Shown: positions 53,663 through 64,000 of the stretch, one piece after another
Position numbering within the stretch: position 1 is the stretch's first letter
Layout of the letters: each line of letters starts with the position of its first letter
Assembly: GCF_005280205.1 (NCBI RefSeq)
Contig: NZ_SUND01000021.1
Coordinates: 23,607-87,606 of the forward strand
DNA: 64,000 nt
From: Bacillus yapensis
GTDB taxonomy: Bacteria > Bacillota > Bacilli > Bacillales > Cytobacillaceae
Direction: 5' to 3'
Notes under the pieces: model-generated
The model's input: the letters and a program-made list of their open reading frames with translations, nothing else
Databases searched by the model: none
What the model was told of the DNA's origin: nothing
Program-made: the position numbers and the translations under genes

Positions 53663-53694
53663 CTATAAAAAAATAAAAATGAAAGCAGGGGTCA

Positions 53695-55596
53695 ATGATG
53701 AAATACGAGCAATTAGCCAAAGACATTATTTCCAATGTTGGCGGAAAAGAGAACGTTAACAGTGTTGTCCATTGTATTACACGCTTACGATTTAAGCTAA
53801 AGGATGAAAGTAAGGCAAATACGGATGTATTAAAAAATATGGATGGTGTTGTAACCGTTATGAAAAGTGGCGGTCAATACCAAGTCGTTATCGGGAACCA
53901 TGTACCTGATGTGTACAAAGCAGTTGTTGAAACTGGTGGATTCCAGTCTTCAGCTCCAGTAGCAGAAGATGATGGCAAAAAGCAGAACCCATTCAATCAA
54001 TTTATTGATATTATCGCTGCAATATTTACACCAATTTTAGGTGTATTAGCGGCAACAGGGATGATTAAAGGTTTCAATGCGTTATTTGTAGCCTTAGGTT
54101 GGCTTTCGGATACTTCTGGAACTTATCAAATTTTAAATGCGATTGGTGATTCTTTATTCTATTACCTTCCTATTTTCTTAGGGTATACAGCGATTAAAAA
54201 ATTCGGCGGTAGTCCATTTGTCGGGATGGCGATTGGAGCGGCCTTGGTTTATCCAACTTTATCCGGATTAACAGCAGGCGAACCACTTTACACACTTTTT
54301 GCAGGAACATTGTTTGAGTCTCCTGTTCATATTACTTTCTTAGGCATTCCAGTTATCTTAATGACGTACTCATCGTCAGTTATTCCAGTTATCATTGCTG
54401 CTTATTTTGGTGCAAAAGTTGAAAATTGGTTAAAGACAGTGATTCCAGATGTTGTAAAGACATTCCTTGTTCCATTCTTAGCATTATTGATTACACTTCC
54501 AGTTACATTTATCGTGATTGGTCCGGTTGCCACATGGGCAGGGCAGCTGTTAGGAACGGCTACTACAGGCATTTATAACTTAAGCCCAATTATTGCAGGT
54601 ATTTTCTTAGGAGCATTTTGGCAAGTATTCGTTATCTTTGGTCTACATTGGGGTCTTATCCCGGTTGCGATTAATAACCTTACTACCCTTGGTGCAGACC
54701 CGATTTTAGCGATGATTTTCGCGGCTTCATTTGCACAAACAGGTGCTGTTCTAGGAGTTTGGTTAAAAACAAAGCAAAAGAAATTAAAGTCTTTGAGTAT
54801 TCCAGCTTTTATTTCCGGTATTTTCGGTGTAACTGAGCCAGCGATTTACGGAATTACACTACCTTTGAAAAAACCTTTCATCATTAGCTGTATTGCAGCC
54901 GCTGTTGGTGGAGCAATCTTAGCGATGTTCGGTACGATGGGTTACATGATTGGTGGTCTAGGCATTTTCGGAATTCCATCTTATATTCATCCTGAAACAG
55001 GCATTGGCGCAGGCTTCTGGGGCTCTATCATCGCGATAGTTGTCGCATTCTTATTAGGATTCATCCTTACTTACTTATTCGGAGTAGGAAAAGAAAAAAC
55101 AACTTCTGAAACAACACCGATTGAAGCAAAAAAATCTGAAGTAAAAGTTGAAAATGTAGTCGTAGCTAGTCCATTACAAGGTACATTGATGAATCTAAGT
55201 GATATTGAGGATGCAGCGTTTGCCTCTGGTGCTCTAGGAAAAGGCGTGGCAATCGAACCTACAGAAGGAAAATTATTTTCACCTGTAACGGGTATGGTAT
55301 CCGCTTTGTTCCCAACGAATCATGCGATTGGAATTACAACAGAAGAAGGAACAGAAATTCTCATTCATGTCGGTTTAGATACTGTCCAACTTAATGGGCA
55401 ATACTTCACAGCCCATACTGAGCAGGGAGCTCGCGTTGAAAAAGGACAATTACTGATTGAATTTGATATCGAGAAGATTAAGGAATCTGGATTTGCGGTT
55501 ACTACACCGGTAGTCATCACAAACCAAGGAGACTTTCAATTAGAGACAACACCGCAAAAGCAATTGAATGTAGGAGACCTACTCATTCAGGCATAA
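53695..55596 (+). CDS. bglP: Beta-glucoside PTS permease, EIIBCA
   Basis: Imports and phosphorylates aryl- or oligo-beta-glucosides. The protein is 633 aa. EIIB comes first, with phospho-Cys27 in VHCITRLRF. The EIIC membrane domain is at about residues 100-460 (GITEPAIYG-type GVTEPAIYG motif). The Glc-type EIIA follows, with the active His in EILIHVGLDTV. Two adjacent ATGs (53695, 53698) are possible after AGCAGGGG. In the BglP/LicT systems this permease also phosphorylates and silences the antiterminator when substrate is absent. Confidence 0.95.
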   Translation: MMKYEQLAKDIISNVGGKENVNSVVHCITRLRFKLKDESKANTDVLKNMDGVVTVMKSGGQYQVVIGNHVPDVYKAVVETGGFQSSAPVAEDDGKKQNPFNQFIDIIAAIFTPILGVLAATGMIKGFNALFVALGWLSDTSGTYQILNAIGDSLFYYLPIFLGYTAIKKFGGSPFVGMAIGAALVYPTLSGLTAGEPLYTLFAGTLFESPVHITFLGIPVILMTYSSSVIPVIIAAYFGAKVENWLKTVIPDVVKTFLVPFLALLITLPVTFIVIGPVATWAGQLLGTATTGIYNLSPIIAGIFLGAFWQVFVIFGLHWGLIPVAINNLTTLGADPILAMIFAASFAQTGAVLGVWLKTKQKKLKSLSIPAFISGIFGVTEPAIYGITLPLKKPFIISCIAAAVGGAILAMFGTMGYMIGGLGIFGIPSYIHPETGIGAGFWGSIIAIVVAFLLGFILTYLFGVGKEKTTSETTPIEAKKSEVKVENVVVASPLQGTLMNLSDIEDAAFASGALGKGVAIEPTEGKLFSPVTGMVSALFPTNHAIGITTEEGTEILIHVGLDTVQLNGQYFTAHTEQGARVEKGQLLIEFDIEKIKESGFAVTTPVVITNQGDFQLETTPQKQLNVGDLLIQA

Positions 55597-55611
55597 AAAG
55601 AAATAGAGTGA

Positions 55612-58525
<2,914 letters not shown>

Positions 58526-58526
58526 G

Positions 58527-58565
58527 ATTGATCCCCTGCACTTTAGTGTGGGGGATTTTTTCTAT
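58527..58565 (+). terminator. Terminator of the bgl cassette (39-bp identical copy 2)
   Basis: Same 11-bp stem and T-run as at 52296-52334, identical over 39 bases, starting right after the stop codon of the second GH1 gene. The two copies bracket the whole licT-bglP-GH1-GH1 cassette. Confidence 0.9.
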
Positions 58566-58645
58566 ACAATAAAAATTTGGCAGGCGCTGTTTTGGTATGT
58601 CTCCTTTCATGTCGATAAAGACTATTGAAAAGGGGTGAGCAATCA

Positions 58646-59089
58646 GTGAATGTGGTTACAACCTTTAATGAAAAAAGAAGAGAAAAACAACTTAAATATG
58701 AAAAGTCAGTGTTAAAGGAAATTTCTTTAAAGAATTTGAAGGAAAGAGTTACGCAATATTTTGGCTCATCTGATTTAACGTCAACTCTTCTTCTACAGTC
58801 TGGAATTGAAGAGGCTTGTTACGACGTTGCGATAGAATCTTATTTGTTGGGCGCTCATTTTAGCCGTTTCGGGTATTACGGTGAGTCAGCCCAAGAGGTG
58901 AAGAAACGATGCCGCAAAGAAGAAAAGCATTTAGCTGATACGCTTTATAACTTTTTGCTCTATTGGGGCAAAGGATCGGAAGCGGTATACAGCGAAACGC
59001 TCTATTATTTATGTGAACAGTATGTCGAAAGCTGGTGGATGGAAGGCTTTCGTACTGGAGAAAGACGACATAAGCTAAGGTTACATTAA
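58646..59089 (+). CDS. ybaK: DUF2521 protein (YbaK-like)
   Basis: 147 aa, function unknown. Start GTG at 58646 (MNVVTTFNEKRREKQ), 7 bases after AGGGGTGA. The in-frame TTG at 58625 precedes that site. Features: a charged N-terminal helix, an acidic/aromatic core (EEACYDVAIESYLLG), GYYGES, then the conserved WWMEGFRTGERRHKLRL end. It lies directly upstream of cwlD as ybaK does in B. subtilis, but no direct link to sporulation is evident from the sequence. Confidence 0.8.
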   Translation: MNVVTTFNEKRREKQLKYEKSVLKEISLKNLKERVTQYFGSSDLTSTLLLQSGIEEACYDVAIESYLLGAHFSRFGYYGESAQEVKKRCRKEEKHLADTLYNFLLYWGKGSEAVYSETLYYLCEQYVESWWMEGFRTGERRHKLRLH

Positions 59090-59096
59090 AATTGTT

Positions 59097-59158
59097 CTAA
59101 TCATCCTTCTTGTCCCATATATTGAAATGAAAAAGGACGAGCAGGAAGGACTGATTAG
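59097..59158 (+). other. Long hairpin in the cwlD leader
   Basis: CTAATCA (59097-59103) pairs with TGATTAG (59152-59158) and CCTTCTTG (59105-59112) with CAGGAAGG (59142-59149), 15 bp in all with small bulges and an AT-rich loop. The structure ends five bases before the cwlD start codon and hides an AGGAAGG. It may control cwlD translation. There is no U-run. Confidence 0.5.
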
Positions 59159-59163
59159 GGCAA

Positions 59164-59883
59164 ATGAGTAAGAGATTAAAAATAGGGGCATTCCTTGTAG
59201 GGCTCACGTTGTTAATTTTTATTTTACAATATGATTTTCAAGAAGATGACTCGATTAAACCGTGGAATTTGCCTTTGTCAGGACAGATTATTCTTTTGGA
59301 CCCAGGACACGGGGGACCGGACGGTGGCGCTGAAGGTGGAGATGCAATTGAGAAGGATATCGCTTTGAACATCTCCTTTAAACTTCGAGATTATCTACAA
59401 CAACAAGGAGCCCTCGTCATGATGACAAGGGAAGAAGATACGGATTTGGCGGATGAAGATACGAAAGGGCTAAGTAGAAGAAAGACCGAGGATTTAAGAA
59501 GAAGATTGCAAATGATTAATGAATCGGAAGCGGATTTCTATGTAAGCATTCATCTTAATGCCATTCCTTCCCCAAAATGGAGCGGAGCGCAAACGTTCTA
59601 TGCTGGTCACCTTACTGAAAATGCTCGAGCAGCAAAATTCATTCAAGATGAACTTCGAATTAATCTTGAAAATACAACAAGAAGAGCGAAGCCAATTAAT
59701 CAAGTGTACATTTTGAAATATGCTGAAAAGCCTGGGGTTCTAGTTGAAGTGGGATTCCTATCGAATCCTGCGGAACGAGAGAATCTAAAGTCCGATGATT
59801 ATCAGGATAAGGTAGCAGCTTCGGTCTACAAAGGAATCCTCCGTTATTATTCCCAAGAAGAAGAACTTGTCGAACCTGAGTAG
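59164..59883 (+). CDS. cwlD: N-acetylmuramoyl-L-alanine amidase CwlD
   Basis: Zinc amidase (Amidase_3 fold), 239 aa, that removes peptides from the glycan during muramic-delta-lactam formation in the spore cortex. An N-terminal membrane anchor or signal (residues 5-21) is followed by the catalytic domain: Zn ligands His in LLDPGHGG, Glu in DAIEKDIALN and His in VSIHLNA, and catalytic Glu in VLVEVGFLSN. The ATG follows TAGGGCAA. It pairs functionally with the deacetylase PdaA, which is elsewhere. A terminator follows. Confidence 0.95.
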   Translation: MSKRLKIGAFLVGLTLLIFILQYDFQEDDSIKPWNLPLSGQIILLDPGHGGPDGGAEGGDAIEKDIALNISFKLRDYLQQQGALVMMTREEDTDLADEDTKGLSRRKTEDLRRRLQMINESEADFYVSIHLNAIPSPKWSGAQTFYAGHLTENARAAKFIQDELRINLENTTRRAKPINQVYILKYAEKPGVLVEVGFLSNPAERENLKSDDYQDKVAASVYKGILRYYSQEEELVEPE

Positions 59884-59884
59884 G

Positions 59885-59911
59885 AAGGTGTATGTGCACC
59901 TTTCTTTTATT
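59885..59911 (+). terminator. Terminator of cwlD
   Basis: AAGGTG/CACCTT stem (59885-59890 with 59897-59902), 6-base loop, then TTCTTTTATTTT. Short but with a good T-rich tail. Confidence 0.65.
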
Positions 59912-59940
59912 TTGAAAAAAGCTTTTTAGGTGTGATGGAT

Positions 59941-59969
59941 TTAACAGCTTTACCCTAGTGAAATATGAT
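59941..59969 (+). promoter_or_regulatory. Sigma-A promoter of salA
   Basis: TTAACA (59941-59946), 17-base spacer, TATGAT (59964-59969), 40 bases ahead of the salA start. Confidence 0.65.
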
Positions 59970-60009
59970 ATACTGATTTTGGAAACGAATACAAGAAGGG
60001 GTGTCACAG

Positions 60010-61062
60010 ATGTTAACGGAAGCAAAAGTTGTTGAGATTCTTAACGGAATAAAGGAACCTTTTTTACATAAAACGTTAGAGGAATTAAATGCAGTCGAAG
60101 AAATTAAGATTAAAGAAGAAAAGAATCACGTAAGTGTCAAAATCGCGATTGCTAAAACGGGTACTTCTGAGCAGCTTCAATTGCAGCAACAAGTGGTTGC
60201 TTTATTGAAGGAGGCTGGTGCAGAAACAGTGGGAATTCGATTCGCACAGCTTCCAGAGGAAGTGTTGGCACAGCATCGTACTGTAGAAGAAGAGGATTCT
60301 GCAGGTCTCTTGTCTCCGAATAGCAAAACTACCTTCATCGCCATTGCTAGTGGAAAAGGCGGCGTGGGAAAATCAACAGTTTCTGTGAACTTAGCAGTAT
60401 CCTTAGCAAGACAAGGGAAAAAAGTAGGCTTAGTGGATGCAGATATCTATGGCTTCAGTGTTCCGGATATGATGGGGATCACAAAACGTCCTGTTGTTAG
60501 AGGGGAAAAAATCATCCCTGTAGAACGATTTGGTGTACAAGTTATTTCTATGGGCTTCTTTGTTGAAGATAATGCACCGATTATTTGGCGAGGACCAATG
60601 CTTGGAAAAATGTTGAACAGCTTCTTCAATGAAGTTGAATGGTCCGATCTCGATTATCTACTATTAGACTTGCCGCCAGGAACAGGTGACGTCGCCCTAG
60701 ATGTACACTCTATGCTTCCTACTTGTAAGGAAATCATCGTAACAACTCCGCATCCAACTGCAGCATTTGTTGCGGCTCGTGCAGGAGCGATGGCATTAAG
60801 AACAGAGCATGAAATCCTTGGTGTTATTGAGAACATGGCCTATTTTGAAAGCAAGTTAACTGGCGAAAAAGAGTATGTCTTTGGCCAAGGTGGAGGAGAA
60901 AAGCTTGCTGAAGAACTAAGAACGGAAGTCTTAGGTCAGTTACCACTAGGCCAACCTGACTGGAACGAAGACGATTTTGCTCCATCTATCTATCAGGAAG
61001 ATCACAAATTGGGTAAGATTTACGGTGATATTGCGAAAAAGGTTATTGAAAAATTAGGATAA
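60010..61062 (+). CDS. salA: Mrp/NBP35-family P-loop ATPase SalA
   Basis: 350 aa. An N-terminal MIP18/DUF59-like domain (residues 1-85) is followed by the Mrp ATPase with a deviant Walker A SGKGGVGKST (residues 114-123), DADIYGFS and DLPPGTGD. B. subtilis SalA represses scoC and so raises exoprotease expression. Other Mrp proteins carry Fe-S clusters, but the C-terminal CxxC expected for that is absent here. The ATG at 60010 follows AGAAGGGGTG. The GTG at 60001 overlaps that site. Confidence 0.92.
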   Translation: MLTEAKVVEILNGIKEPFLHKTLEELNAVEEIKIKEEKNHVSVKIAIAKTGTSEQLQLQQQVVALLKEAGAETVGIRFAQLPEEVLAQHRTVEEEDSAGLLSPNSKTTFIAIASGKGGVGKSTVSVNLAVSLARQGKKVGLVDADIYGFSVPDMMGITKRPVVRGEKIIPVERFGVQVISMGFFVEDNAPIIWRGPMLGKMLNSFFNEVEWSDLDYLLLDLPPGTGDVALDVHSMLPTCKEIIVTTPHPTAAFVAARAGAMALRTEHEILGVIENMAYFESKLTGEKEYVFGQGGGEKLAEELRTEVLGQLPLGQPDWNEDDFAPSIYQEDHKLGKIYGDIAKKVIEKLG

Positions 61063-61086
61063 TATAGTTGCGCCGTGCGCTCGTTA

Positions 61087-61122
61087 TAAAAATGAGGATG
61101 TCCACTTGGGCATCCTCATTTA
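61087..61122. terminator. Bidirectional terminator between salA and gerD
   Basis: AATGAGGATG/CATCCTCATT (61091-61100 with 61111-61120), flanked by an A-run on the left, which is a T-run for the minus strand. The strong side serves gerD and the plus side can serve salA. Confidence 0.8.
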
Positions 61123-61123
61123 C

Positions 61124-61702
61124 TTATTTATCTTCTTCTTTCTTCTCTTCACCCTTGGCTTGTTCTGTTGCTGCCTTCAATAAAATATCTTCTATTTTAG
61201 CTTTATAGAGTGGGCTTTCAAAGGTTTCTGTCATGACGGATTGGATTTCTTTGCGATACTCATTGCTTTTTAATAAGGTTGTAACCTCTTTTGTTAATTC
61301 GGGATCCTTCATAAGCCCAATCATCATGGCTCTATATTCCGGATCTTTCATTAGATTTTTTATAAGCGCCTCTTGTTCTTTTTGCATCCCTTTGGCCATA
61401 GCTTCTGCAAATTTTGGGTCTTCGAATTGTTTTTTCCAAAAATCTGCCCCTTTTTCAGAGGTCAGTGTCTTTTCTATTGTATCGGTGACAACAGTTTGAT
61501 CCATCACAAGCTTTTCCTTCATCCCGTCATCTGCCATGATTTCTTGAAGAGCCTTTTTTCCATCGTCAGTTTTTAAAATATCGACAACCATCTTTTTCGT
61601 TTCTTCATAGTCCAACTCTCGACTAGCAGCGTCCGATTGAGCACAGCCAGTAAGGGCAAATGCAAGTAAAAGAATGAGGAGCAGATTTCGTTTATTCCTC
61701 AT
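61124..61702 (-). CDS. gerD: Germination lipoprotein GerD
   Basis: 192 aa. Required for clustering of germinant receptors in the spore inner membrane. Start ATG at 61702 after AAAGGAG. The longer frame to 61780 runs through the promoter. The lipobox LTGC follows a hydrophobic signal (residues 5-21). The mature part is helical and charged, with the repeated DP(E/K)xxx pattern (FEDPKFAEAM, KDPEYRAMM, KDPELTKEV) and a Lys/Glu-rich tail. A consensus sigma-G promoter lies upstream. Confidence 0.94.
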   Translation of the reverse strand: MRNKRNLLLILLLAFALTGCAQSDAASRELDYEETKKMVVDILKTDDGKKALQEIMADDGMKEKLVMDQTVVTDTIEKTLTSEKGADFWKKQFEDPKFAEAMAKGMQKEQEALIKNLMKDPEYRAMMIGLMKDPELTKEVTTLLKSNEYRKEIQSVMTETFESPLYKAKIEDILLKAATEQAKGEEKKEEDK

Positions 61703-61759
61703 AGTAAAGCTCCTTTCAAAAAATGCTAAGAGTAGACAACATTTAAACCTTTCTACCCT

Positions 61760-61789
61760 TAGGATGAAGAAATTCGACAATTTTTATGC
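61760..61789 (-). promoter_or_regulatory. Sigma-G promoter of gerD
   Basis: On the minus strand, GCATA (-35, 61785-61789), 18-base spacer, CATCCTA (-10, 61760-61766), matching the sigma-G consensus. It fits the known forespore expression of gerD. Confidence 0.75.
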
Positions 61790-61871
61790 GTTTTCATCGA
61801 ATGCCTAGATTTTTCAAACTTTGGTTGGTACAATCGAATAGGGAATCTAGAATCTTGGAGGAAAAGAAAAC

Positions 61872-62486
61872 GTGAAAAGCCGTTATATTGTTCAATTATT
61901 TTTTTCCACATTGCTTGTGGGTGGGCTTGTAACTGGAATTCTAGGATTTATTGTCCGTTGGGATGAATTTCAAGTGTATTTTACGGATTTTGACATCCTT
62001 AAAATATTATCAACCTTATTTTGGTTATTTGGTGTCGGTCTTATTTTTAGCTTGGTGAGTCAAATGGGCTTTTTCGCTTACTTAACGGTTCATCGATTTG
62101 GTCTCGGAATCTTTAAAGGGGTTAAATTATGGAATGCTGTTCAAATTGTTTTAATCCTTTTTGTGTTATTTGATCTCGTCTATTTCCGCTATAAAGCGTT
62201 TGAAGGGAACATAACCCCGTATTTCGTTGATACATTGTTCTTACTTTTAGTTGCCCTAATTGTTGCGTATGTAAAAGCGAAGCAAACGAACAGAGAAGCC
62301 TTCATTCCAGCAGTTTTCTTCATGGTCGTTGTAACTGTGATTGAATGGATGCCTGTTTTAAGAGTTAATGAACATAGTTGGCTCTACTTAATGCTTTTCC
62401 CATTATTAATATGCAACGCTTATCAGTTATTAATTCTACATAAATTAAATCAAAAATCAGCGCAAGAAAAGAAGCCTTCCAAGTAA
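61872..62486 (+). CDS. kbaA: KinB-pathway activator KbaA
   Basis: 204 aa integral membrane protein with about six hydrophobic segments, needed in B. subtilis for KinB signalling into the Spo0 phosphorelay. Start GTG at 61872 (MKSRYIVQLFFSTLLVGGL). GGAGG lies about 13 bases upstream and AAAG nearer, so initiation may be modest. Distinct motifs are IVRWDEFQVYFTDFD and EWMPVLRVNEHSWLY. It lies between divergent gerD and convergent pdaB, as in B. subtilis. Confidence 0.92.
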   Translation: MKSRYIVQLFFSTLLVGGLVTGILGFIVRWDEFQVYFTDFDILKILSTLFWLFGVGLIFSLVSQMGFFAYLTVHRFGLGIFKGVKLWNAVQIVLILFVLFDLVYFRYKAFEGNITPYFVDTLFLLLVALIVAYVKAKQTNREAFIPAVFFMVVVTVIEWMPVLRVNEHSWLYLMLFPLLICNAYQLLILHKLNQKSAQEKKPSK

Positions 62487-62502
62487 TGGAGGGCTTTATT
62501 TA
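62473..62502. terminator. Terminator between convergent kbaA and pdaB
   Basis: AAGCCTTCC/GGAGGGCTT (62473-62481 with 62489-62497), overlapping the kbaA stop codon and followed by TATTT. On the minus strand it runs into TTCTTTTC. A shared, moderately strong terminator. Confidence 0.6.
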
Positions 62503-63248
62503 ATTTCCTTTGAACTGGCGTCTGCATTGGCAATCATTTCTGAAATGGTTACAAAGGTTAATCCTTTCTTATTTAAGTCCTTAATAATATCGGGGAGTGC
62601 TTCTGCTGTTTGTTTTGCTGAATCGGAAGCATGAAGAAGAATAATATCTCCTTTCTTGGCAGAAGAGACATTCTTCACAATGGTATCCGCACCTGGATTG
62701 GTCCAATCGTTTGAATTTAAGCTCCAATGCACGAGTGTAAGTCCAAGTCGATCAGCAACCTTCAAGGTTTTTTGGTCAAAATGTCCTGTAGGAGCACGTA
62801 CCAACTTAATGTTTTTGACGTTCAGCTTTTTAAAAGCCTCCAATGCTTTTGCAATATCCTTACGAACTTCTTTTTCTTCCACTTCGGTATAGTCCACATA
62901 GTTATAGCCGAGAATTCCGACTTCATATCCATCCTTGATAATTCGTTCAACCAATGTAGGATGTCTTTCGGCCCAAGCTCCAGATAAGAAGAAAGTAGCG
63001 GCTGTAACTTTTTCTTTCTGTAAGAGGTCTAAAATTGGTTCAGCTTTTTCATCTCCCCATCCAATATTAAAGGTCAGGGCTACGTTTCGTTCTCCTTTAT
63101 AAACGGCCTTTGGTTCATCCTTATCCGAGAAGGTAGGAATATGAATGTAGTTTTCTAAATACAAAAACCATGCTGTAAAAAAAGCGGCGATTATGACTAG
63201 AAAGAATTGTTTAACGGTTTTTCCATTCAATACATAAAAAAAGTTCAC
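62496..63248 (-). CDS. pdaB: Polysaccharide deacetylase-like sporulation protein PdaB
   Basis: 250 aa. NodB-fold protein needed late in sporulation to keep the spore stable. Start GTG at 63248 (MNFFYVLNGKTVKQFF), after AGGTGAT. A signal or anchor helix (residues 15-32) is followed by the NodB domain. Motif 1 reads LTFNIGWGD, with Asn where active deacetylases have the first Asp of TFDD, and the HxxxH metal motif is replaced (GYNYVDY). The later motifs RAPTGHFD and ILLHASD are kept. Catalytic competence is therefore doubtful. I believe the family is atypical in general. Confidence 0.9.
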   Translation of the reverse strand: MNFFYVLNGKTVKQFFLVIIAAFFTAWFLYLENYIHIPTFSDKDEPKAVYKGERNVALTFNIGWGDEKAEPILDLLQKEKVTAATFFLSGAWAERHPTLVERIIKDGYEVGILGYNYVDYTEVEEKEVRKDIAKALEAFKKLNVKNIKLVRAPTGHFDQKTLKVADRLGLTLVHWSLNSNDWTNPGADTIVKNVSSAKKGDIILLHASDSAKQTAEALPDIIKDLNKKGLTFVTISEMIANADASSKEIK

Positions 63249-63282
63249 TATGATCACCTCGTCCAATACACTCCTTGTCTCA

Positions 63283-63310
63283 TAGGTATGCTGATTTCGG
63301 AAAAATATGT
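63283..63310 (-). promoter_or_regulatory. Candidate sigma-E promoter of pdaB
   Basis: Minus strand: ACATATT (63304-63310), 13-base spacer, CATACCTA (63283-63290). It resembles the sigma-E pattern (ATATT, 13-15, CATACAnT) with two -10 mismatches. Plausible given the sporulation role. Confidence 0.4.
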
Positions 63311-63379
63311 TAGGGCGGTCATAAAAATAATCAAATTGGAAAACACTACAATAACCATTAATATTTAGGAGTGGTTGAT

Positions 63380-63598
63380 GTGCTAGGAATGCTAATTAAT
63401 GATAAAGAACTTAAAGAAATTCAATACCTAATCAAAAGAGAGATGGATGAAATCCTTTTTGACTTAGATGATGAAAGAATTGATCATATCGTCAAAAGAG
63501 CAATGGAAGAGCGCTACAAAATCCTATTCACGTTATTTAAAAGGGTTGCTCCAACAGAGGAATGTTTACTTTATTTGCGTACTTCAAAAAGTCTTTAA
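63380..63598 (+). CDS. Small conserved protein of unknown function
   Basis: 72 aa. GTG start at 63380 with AGGAG 8 bases upstream. An in-frame GTG at 63371 overlaps the AGGAG and an ATG at 63389 has no good site. Highly charged and helical (KELKEIQYLIKREMDEILFD, DERIDHIVKRAMEERYKILF), ending with one Cys (EECLLYLRTSKSL). No signal peptide, membrane segment or known motif. I do not recognise a function. It stands alone between pdaB and the rRNA operon. Confidence 0.75.
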   Translation: MLGMLINDKELKEIQYLIKREMDEILFDLDDERIDHIVKRAMEERYKILFTLFKRVAPTEECLLYLRTSKSL

Positions 63599-63606
63599 AA
63601 AAGTTG

Positions 63607-63636
63607 TTGACATTTATATTGTTATACTGATATATT
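63607..63636 (+). promoter_or_regulatory. rRNA promoter P1
   Basis: TTGACA (63607-63612), 18-base spacer, TATATT (63631-63636). Upstream of tandem promoter P2 and followed by AT-rich DNA, as in Bacillus rrn operons. Confidence 0.75.
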
Positions 63637-63692
63637 AATAAATGTCGCTGAGGACAGCTTACATAAAACGAAAAAAAGTTTTAAAAAAGTTG

Positions 63693-63722
63693 TTGACTTA
63701 TGAATTCTTAATATGTTATATT
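63693..63722 (+). promoter_or_regulatory. rRNA promoter P2
   Basis: TTGACT (63693-63698), 18-base spacer, TATATT (63717-63722), 86 bases after P1. An A/T-rich UP-like stretch (AAAAAAAGTTTTAAAAAAG) precedes the -35. Confidence 0.75.
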
Positions 63723-63729
63723 GAGAAGG

Positions 63730-63887
63730 TCGCTTCTGAGCGATAGAGAAAAAAGTTTTCACAAAAGAAAACGAAATAATGATATTTTTCCTAGTAGAAA
63801 AAATCATAATTGTACTTTGAAAACTAAACAAATCATACGTCAACGTTAGTTTTATTTTAAGTTTTATTTAAGAGCTAATTCTTACTC
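63730..63887 (+). promoter_or_regulatory. rRNA leader with boxA-like element
   Basis: Transcribed leader before 16S. GGTCGCTTCTGAGCGATAG near 63728 can form a short hairpin. TGTACTTTGAAAACTAAAC (63811-63829) matches the boxA-type antitermination region normally seen before Bacillus 16S genes. Confidence 0.6.
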
Positions 63888-64000
63888 TTTATTGGAGAGT
63901 TTGATCCTGGCTCAGGACGAACGCTGGCGGCGTGCCTAATACATGCAAGTCGAGCGGATCTGAGGGAGCTTGCTCCCAAAGATTAGCGGCGGACGGGTGA
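63888..64000 (+). rRNA. 16S rRNA, 5' end (cut by window edge)
   Basis: TTTATTGGAGAGTTTGATCC begins the mature 5' end, followed by the universal 27F region, CGAACGCTGGCGGCGTGCC and the V1 loop (GAGGGAGCTTGCTCCC). Only about 113 of roughly 1550 bases are present. The exact mature end is placed by comparison with B. subtilis from memory. Confidence 0.95.

Noticed and set aside
61703..61780. Upstream start of gerD (frame open to 61780)
   Set aside because: It would include the sigma-G promoter in the coding region and displace the lipoprotein signal. The ATG at 61702 has AAAGGAG.

Overview
The window is a chromosomal segment from a spore-forming Firmicute of the Bacillaceae (Bacillus sensu lato). 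The str/S10/spc/alpha ribosomal super-operon has the Bacillus gene order, followed by the ecfA1-ecfA2-ecfT, truA, rplM-rpsI block. Sporulation and germination genes (cwlD, gerD, kbaA, pdaB) precede an rRNA operon. AT content is moderate, ribosome binding sites are strong AGGAGG types, and GTG and TTG starts are frequent. Encoded proteins are colinear with Bacillus subtilis orthologues and close to them in length. I cannot fix the genus from the 113 bases of 16S present.

Layout. 1-10.9 kb: the 3' two thirds of rpoB, then rpoC, ybxF, rpsL, rpsG, fusA and tuf. 10.9-11.6 kb: a gene-free gap with a three-unit, 52-bp-period palindromic repeat array, then the S10 promoter and leader. 11.6-26.6 kb: 32 genes from rpsJ to rplQ, including secY, adk, map, a KOW protein, infA, rpmJ and rpoA. 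26.6-27.35 kb: a second gap with terminators and a four-unit array of the same 52-bp repeat family in opposite orientation. 27.35-31.6 kb: ECF transporter module, truA, rplM and rpsI with an L13-type leader. 31.6-37.2 kb: a dispersed repeat, a cre-like site, and three secreted peptidoglycan-recycling enzymes (AmiE-, NagZ- and NamZ-type) that together would strip stem peptides, GlcNAc and MurNAc from wall fragments outside the cell.

37.4-42.4 kb is the most unusual region and the only long block on the minus strand in an otherwise almost wholly plus-strand window. Five consecutive genes share one ~100-residue Cys-containing domain that resembles the endospore-appendage (S-Ena, DUF3992) pilin family. 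One is a bare domain of 110 aa. One carries a His-rich N-terminus. Three are fused to a C-terminal beta-propeller (7, 7 and 6 blade repeats). The first gene has a textbook sigma-K promoter, so I infer a late mother-cell, spore-surface fibre or adhesin system decorated with propellers.

42.7-48.2 kb: mannitol operon (fused EIICBA MtlA, MtlR, MtlD) with a second copy of the dispersed repeat. 48.2-52.3 kb: MarR regulator and a heterodimeric ABC exporter with one degenerate ATP site. 52.3-58.6 kb: a beta-glucoside cassette (LicT-type antiterminator, BglP, two GH1 6-phospho-beta-glucosidases) with two antiterminator/terminator leaders and cre sites, bracketed by two identical 39-bp terminator sequences. 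58.6-63.6 kb: ybaK-like gene, cwlD, salA, gerD, kbaA, pdaB and a small unknown gene. 63.6-64 kb: tandem rrn promoters and the start of a 16S rRNA gene.
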